5,701 nt of DNA, from positions 1 to 5,701 of the forward strand of contig JASHPP010000019.1 of assembly GCA_030038035.1 (NCBI GenBank), given 5' to 3'. The position numbers were made by a program, and so were the translations under genes. This document shows, one piece after another, positions 3,534 to 5,701 of this stretch; within the stretch, counting starts at the first letter, position 1; each line of letters opens with the position of its first letter. Below the pieces are notes generated by a model that had not been told where the DNA came from, did not search any database, and saw only the letters and a program-made list of their open reading frames with translations. The stretch is from Trebonia sp. Its GTDB lineage: Bacteria; Actinomycetota; Actinomycetes; Streptosporangiales; Streptosporangiaceae.

Positions 3534-5183
3534 CTAATACTCAAGCACCACACCCTGAGAGCTGCTCTCTCCCCCGACTGTCTGCCAGGTAGCGGTGAGA
3601 GGAGCCGACGACGGAGCCACCTGCCAGGCCGCCGAGGTCCCGTTGAAGAACGACCAATACCCCGAGTTGTAGTACGTCCAGGGTGCCGCAGGACCAGTGT
3701 TGTAGGCATCGGCGGTGTCAACTCCGACAACCGCGACGTTTCCGGCCGCTTCTGGTGAAACGGTCCAGCTCTGATCACCGAGGTAGGGCGGATCAAAGAC
3801 CTGGCCACCACCATTCACGTAGCCAGTGGCGGGAGCGTTGAACTCCACGGCGAAGGCGTCCCAGGCATTGGTCGGCGTGGTGACCGTGACCGTGTCGGCT
3901 GCGCCGGTCGTGTCCATGCAGACCCATATCTCGAAGTCAGCACCATCGTTGTACGAGTTGACGAAATGGAAGGTGCCCATCCCTGAGGAGACGCTGGTGA
4001 CGGTATCCGTCTCGGTGCCGGGGTTGGTCAGGGTCTGGATCATGAGAACGACAGAATGGCCGATCCCGGTGTCGTGAGCGAGCACTTGGTTGGACTGGCC
4101 ACTACCGATGCTCGTGGTGTTCCCGTTAATGGTGCCTGTGTCGTCGGCCTGAACGAAGGCAACTGATGACGACGAAGGGGCAGGCGATGAAGGGGCAGGC
4201 GAAGGGGTAGTGCTCGTCCGCGGCGTGGGGCTGGGAGTTGCGGAAGTCGGGGTAGGCGTGGGCGTGGGGCTGGGAGTTGTGGAAGTGGGGGTCGGCGTAG
4301 GCGTGGGGCTGGGTGTGGTCGAGGTCGAGGTCGCGGTCGCCGAGGGCGGGGTCGCCGAGGGCGAGGGCGAGGGAGCGGGGGTCGTCGCAGGCGCCACCCG
4401 CAATGCCACTGCGGCGGTGACCGGCTGCCCTGAGGTCGGGGTGATCCTCCAGGACACCGGAGTAGCGAAGCCACGTATGCGTACCACACGGGTTGCCGCT
4501 GCCACCTGAGACGTGAAGGCGTCGTTGAGGCTTGCCGCCAGCGTCGCTCCGCTGTACGGGACCGCGGCGGCCAGATGAGCGCTCGAACCCTCTCCGTAGA
4601 TCACGTCATCAGTGGGAACGTTGATCATCAGCTGCGGCGCTGTTCCCGACGGTGACGTGGCGATGCCGCCGACCGGATTGCGCGGGTCGACGCCGGAGAA
4701 ACCGAGGGTGACCATCGTCACCTGGTTGCGCGGTGTAACCGTCGCCTTGAACGCGGCGGGCACGGCTTTGCCGATGACGCTGAGGCACGCCACGAGACGG
4801 GTTGAGCCGTGAGTCACGTCGAGGATCCTGGACGATGGCGACGAACAGGTGATCTGAGACTTGGAGGGAGACTCCAGGTAACTGATCACGGCGTCGCCTT
4901 TGGCGAGTCCTTTCGGCGCCACGGTTGTTGGAATGCGCGCATCGATACCCGTGAACACCATGGCGCGGCCGGTCTGTTCGACCTGGACCTGCTTGACCAG
5001 GCTGACCGAGGACAGCGCGGCCGGGGCAGCGGTCCAGCGCAGGAGGCCTAGCACCAGGAGGGCGGCGACGAACAGGCCGACCGCGACTTGCAGCCACGGT
5101 GGGATGAAATGCCGGGGGCGTCTGCGGCTTGCCCCACCAGCATTGGGCCGGCTACGTCGGTGCGTCGTCTTGTCACGGGACAT
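3534..5183 (-). CDS. Membrane-anchored extracellular protein with Ser/Thr/Pro linker and C-terminal beta-sandwich-like module
   Basis: A 549-residue protein from ATG 5183 to TAG 3534. Residues 1-29 are basic (cytoplasmic), 30-50 form one hydrophobic helix (WLQVAVGLFVAALLVLGLLRW) and the rest should be outside, giving an N-in signal-anchor topology. Residues ~51-264 form an ectodomain with Cys113 and Cys133, which may pair. Residues ~265-340 are a Pro/Ser/Thr linker with 13-residue repeats (PSPTPTPTPTSTT-like), probably wall-spanning and perhaps O-glycosylated. Residues ~341-549 are rich in alternating hydrophobic, Thr, Gly and aromatic residues, resembling the beta-sandwich modules at the ends of many actinobacterial surface proteins and phage adhesins. 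No catalytic signature, LPXTG or lipobox is evident. A GTG at 5213 is also in frame, but the ATG has the better ribosome binding site. Adhesion or carbohydrate binding is a guess. It converges on the tRNA-like gene. Confidence 0.85.
   Translation of the reverse strand: MSRDKTTHRRSRPNAGGASRRRPRHFIPPWLQVAVGLFVAALLVLGLLRWTAAPAALSSVSLVKQVQVEQTGRAMVFTGIDARIPTTVAPKGLAKGDAVISYLESPSKSQITCSSPSSRILDVTHGSTRLVACLSVIGKAVPAAFKATVTPRNQVTMVTLGFSGVDPRNPVGGIATSPSGTAPQLMINVPTDDVIYGEGSSAHLAAAVPYSGATLAASLNDAFTSQVAAATRVVRIRGFATPVSWRITPTSGQPVTAAVALRVAPATTPAPSPSPSATPPSATATSTSTTPSPTPTPTPTSTTPSPTPTPTPTSATPSPTPRTSTTPSPAPSSPAPSSSSVAFVQADDTGTINGNTTSIGSGQSNQVLAHDTGIGHSVVLMIQTLTNPGTETDTVTSVSSGMGTFHFVNSYNDGADFEIWVCMDTTGAADTVTVTTPTNAWDAFAVEFNAPATGYVNGGGQVFDPPYLGDQSWTVSPEAAGNVAVVGVDTADAYNTGPAAPWTYYNSGYWSFFNGTSAAWQVAPSSAPLTATWQTVGGESSSQGVVLEY
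4222..4338 (-). repeat. 39-bp coding minisatellite (13-residue unit) in the Pro/Thr linker
   Basis: The phrase GGCGTGGGGCTGGG (+ strand) recurs at 4222, 4261 and 4300, exactly 39 bp apart, giving about three copies of a 13-residue P-T-S unit read on the - strand. Copies 1 and 2 differ at only a few positions, while the third diverges after its first ~14 bp. The period preserves frame, so copy-number change would only lengthen or shorten the linker. Confidence 0.8.
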
Positions 5184-5192
5184 TTGCGTGGG

Positions 5193-5198
5193 TCCTCT
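5193..5198 (-). promoter_or_regulatory. Ribosome binding site choosing ATG 5183
   Basis: On the - strand AGAGGA ends 9 nt before the ATG at 5183. The in-frame GTG at 5213 has nothing comparable upstream (only TTGAGAA directly adjoining). The site lies inside the longer reading, supporting the shorter protein. Confidence 0.65.
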
Positions 5199-5395
5199 TT
5201 TTTGATCGGCCACTTCTCAACAAATACGATCAAGCTCCGTACCCGAGCGGTGACTTTGCGTTTCTGACCACCGTGGGTTGAGATGCTACCGTTATTGAGA
5301 CGCGTGCAAGAGCTTTATGCAAATGTTGTAGAAGTTGTTCACGTTGCCGGCTGTTGGTCGCAACTCACCAGGCACCGCGTGTCCGCGGGAATTGC

Positions 5396-5413
5396 ACCCA
5401 GCTTCAGCTGGGT
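5396..5413 (-). terminator. Perfect hairpin overlapping the stop codon of the 83-aa gene
   Basis: ACCCAGC (5396-5402) and GCTGGGT (5407-5413) pair over 7 bp around a TTCA loop. On the - strand the TGA stop (5404-5406) falls in the loop. No U-run follows, so termination would be factor-assisted or weak. It separates the 83-aa gene from the downstream surface-protein gene. Confidence 0.45.
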
Positions 5414-5655
5414 AACTGGTGGTGACCGTCCAAGCGTGCCCTAACGAGAACCTCTCCAAGATCATCGATTTCCTGAACGCCGAATAGATTCACCGCCCCG
5501 CTGGATATCGCCTCGTACTCTTCCAGCTCTCGTCCGATTTCCTCGGCAAGTTCCAGATAACTGGAGCGCCTATTAGGCGGCGCTTCTTCGGAGGCGCGCA
5601 GAAGCTCTCCGCGCCTCTTTCGGGACGCGGAGGCTTGACGGCTGTTACTAAGCAT
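5404..5655 (-). CDS. Small charge-segregated hypothetical protein (83 aa)
   Basis: The ATG has AAAGG about 6 nt upstream and begins 9 nt after the stop of a preceding frame, as in an operon. The first ~30 residues are strongly basic (RKRRGELLR, NRRSS), and the next ~40 are acidic and helix-prone (YLELAEEIGRELEEYEA, QEIDDLGEVLVRARLDG). I recognise no family. Size and charge would fit a small regulator, adaptor or antitoxin-like protein, but no DNA-binding motif or toxin partner is visible. Codon positions are less GC-biased than in the large gene downstream. Confidence 0.6.
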   Translation of the reverse strand: MLSNSRQASASRKRRGELLRASEEAPPNRRSSYLELAEEIGRELEEYEAISSGAVNLFGVQEIDDLGEVLVRARLDGHHQLPS

Positions 5656-5664
5656 GCTGGCCTT

Positions 5665-5701
5665 TCACGTATAGCCGAAGTCGCTGACGTCCTCGGCTTC
5701 G
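5665..5701 (-). CDS. C-terminal end of a gene continuing beyond the right edge
   Basis: Eleven complete codons (EAEDVSDFGYT) followed by TGA at 5665-5667, open to the window edge and 9 nt before the ATG of the 83-aa gene. The spacing suggests an operon. Too little is present to assign a function, and a chance open frame of this length is possible. Confidence 0.35.
   Translation of the reverse strand, partial: EAEDVSDFGYT

Noticed and set aside
3125..3758. Two overlapping + strand open frames covering the tRNA-like sequence
   Set aside because: They read through the tRNA-like sequence and its terminator and then antisense to the surface-protein gene.
4040..4509. Arg/Pro-rich and Val/Gly-rich open frames opposite or within the Pro/Thr linker
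   Set aside because: Low-complexity shadows of the repeat-rich linker of the 549-aa gene.
5283..5309. Possible promoter for the 549-aa gene (- strand TTGCAC, 15-nt gap, TAGCAT)
   Set aside because: The spacer is short and other weak boxes exist nearby, so there is not enough to assert it.

Overview
The window is GC-rich, with coding third positions strongly G/C. It holds a pSAM2/SLP1-like tyrosine recombinase tail, an AlbA_2/HATPase regulator and a Ser/Thr/Pro-linked membrane-anchored secreted protein. Together these point to an actinobacterium, probably Streptomyces or a relative. The taxonomic call is inference, since nothing here is a strict marker.

Left (1-1478): one intact gene on the + strand for an AlbA_2 (Schlafen-AlbA) / HATPase_c_4 / winged-helix protein. 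Its true start may lie just outside the window.

Middle-left (1479-1907): no gene, but a well-organised recombination site. Three CCCGTCCGT repeats phased at exactly 22 bp lie to the left. A 53-nt 3' half of a tRNA-Tyr gene follows, beginning precisely at the anticodon loop. Downstream are a hairpin and two further pairs of direct repeats. This looks like the core and both arms of a tRNA-targeting tyrosine integrase site. The 5' half of the tRNA is missing and both flanks look element-derived, so the arrangement resembles attP or an internal junction more than a simple chromosomal end.

Middle (1908-3051): a decayed integrative element. The last ~62 codons of a tyrosine integrase (- strand) are fused at about 2085-2095 to the last ~54 codons of an XRE/TPR-type regulator (+ strand). 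Two small, translationally coupled DnaJ-type CxxCxGxG proteins follow, then a weak 63-aa ORF in extremely GC-rich palindromic DNA.

Middle-right (3052-3533): no convincing gene. There is a ~150-bp interrupted dyad with a two-hairpin head, a 76-nt tRNA-like sequence with anticodon GUC but a defective acceptor stem, two hairpins (one a good terminator), and three TCTGTC repeats phased at 12 bp. This may be a second tRNA-derived attachment region.

Right (3534-5701, - strand): a 549-aa membrane-anchored extracellular protein with a 39-bp repeat in its linker. Upstream lie a small 83-aa protein and the tail of a further gene, spaced like an operon.

The most interesting parts are the non-coding ones: the anticodon-loop tRNA-Tyr site with phased arms, the large dyad, and the aberrant tRNA with its own phased repeats. 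Together they suggest that two independent tRNA-directed integration events shaped this stretch.
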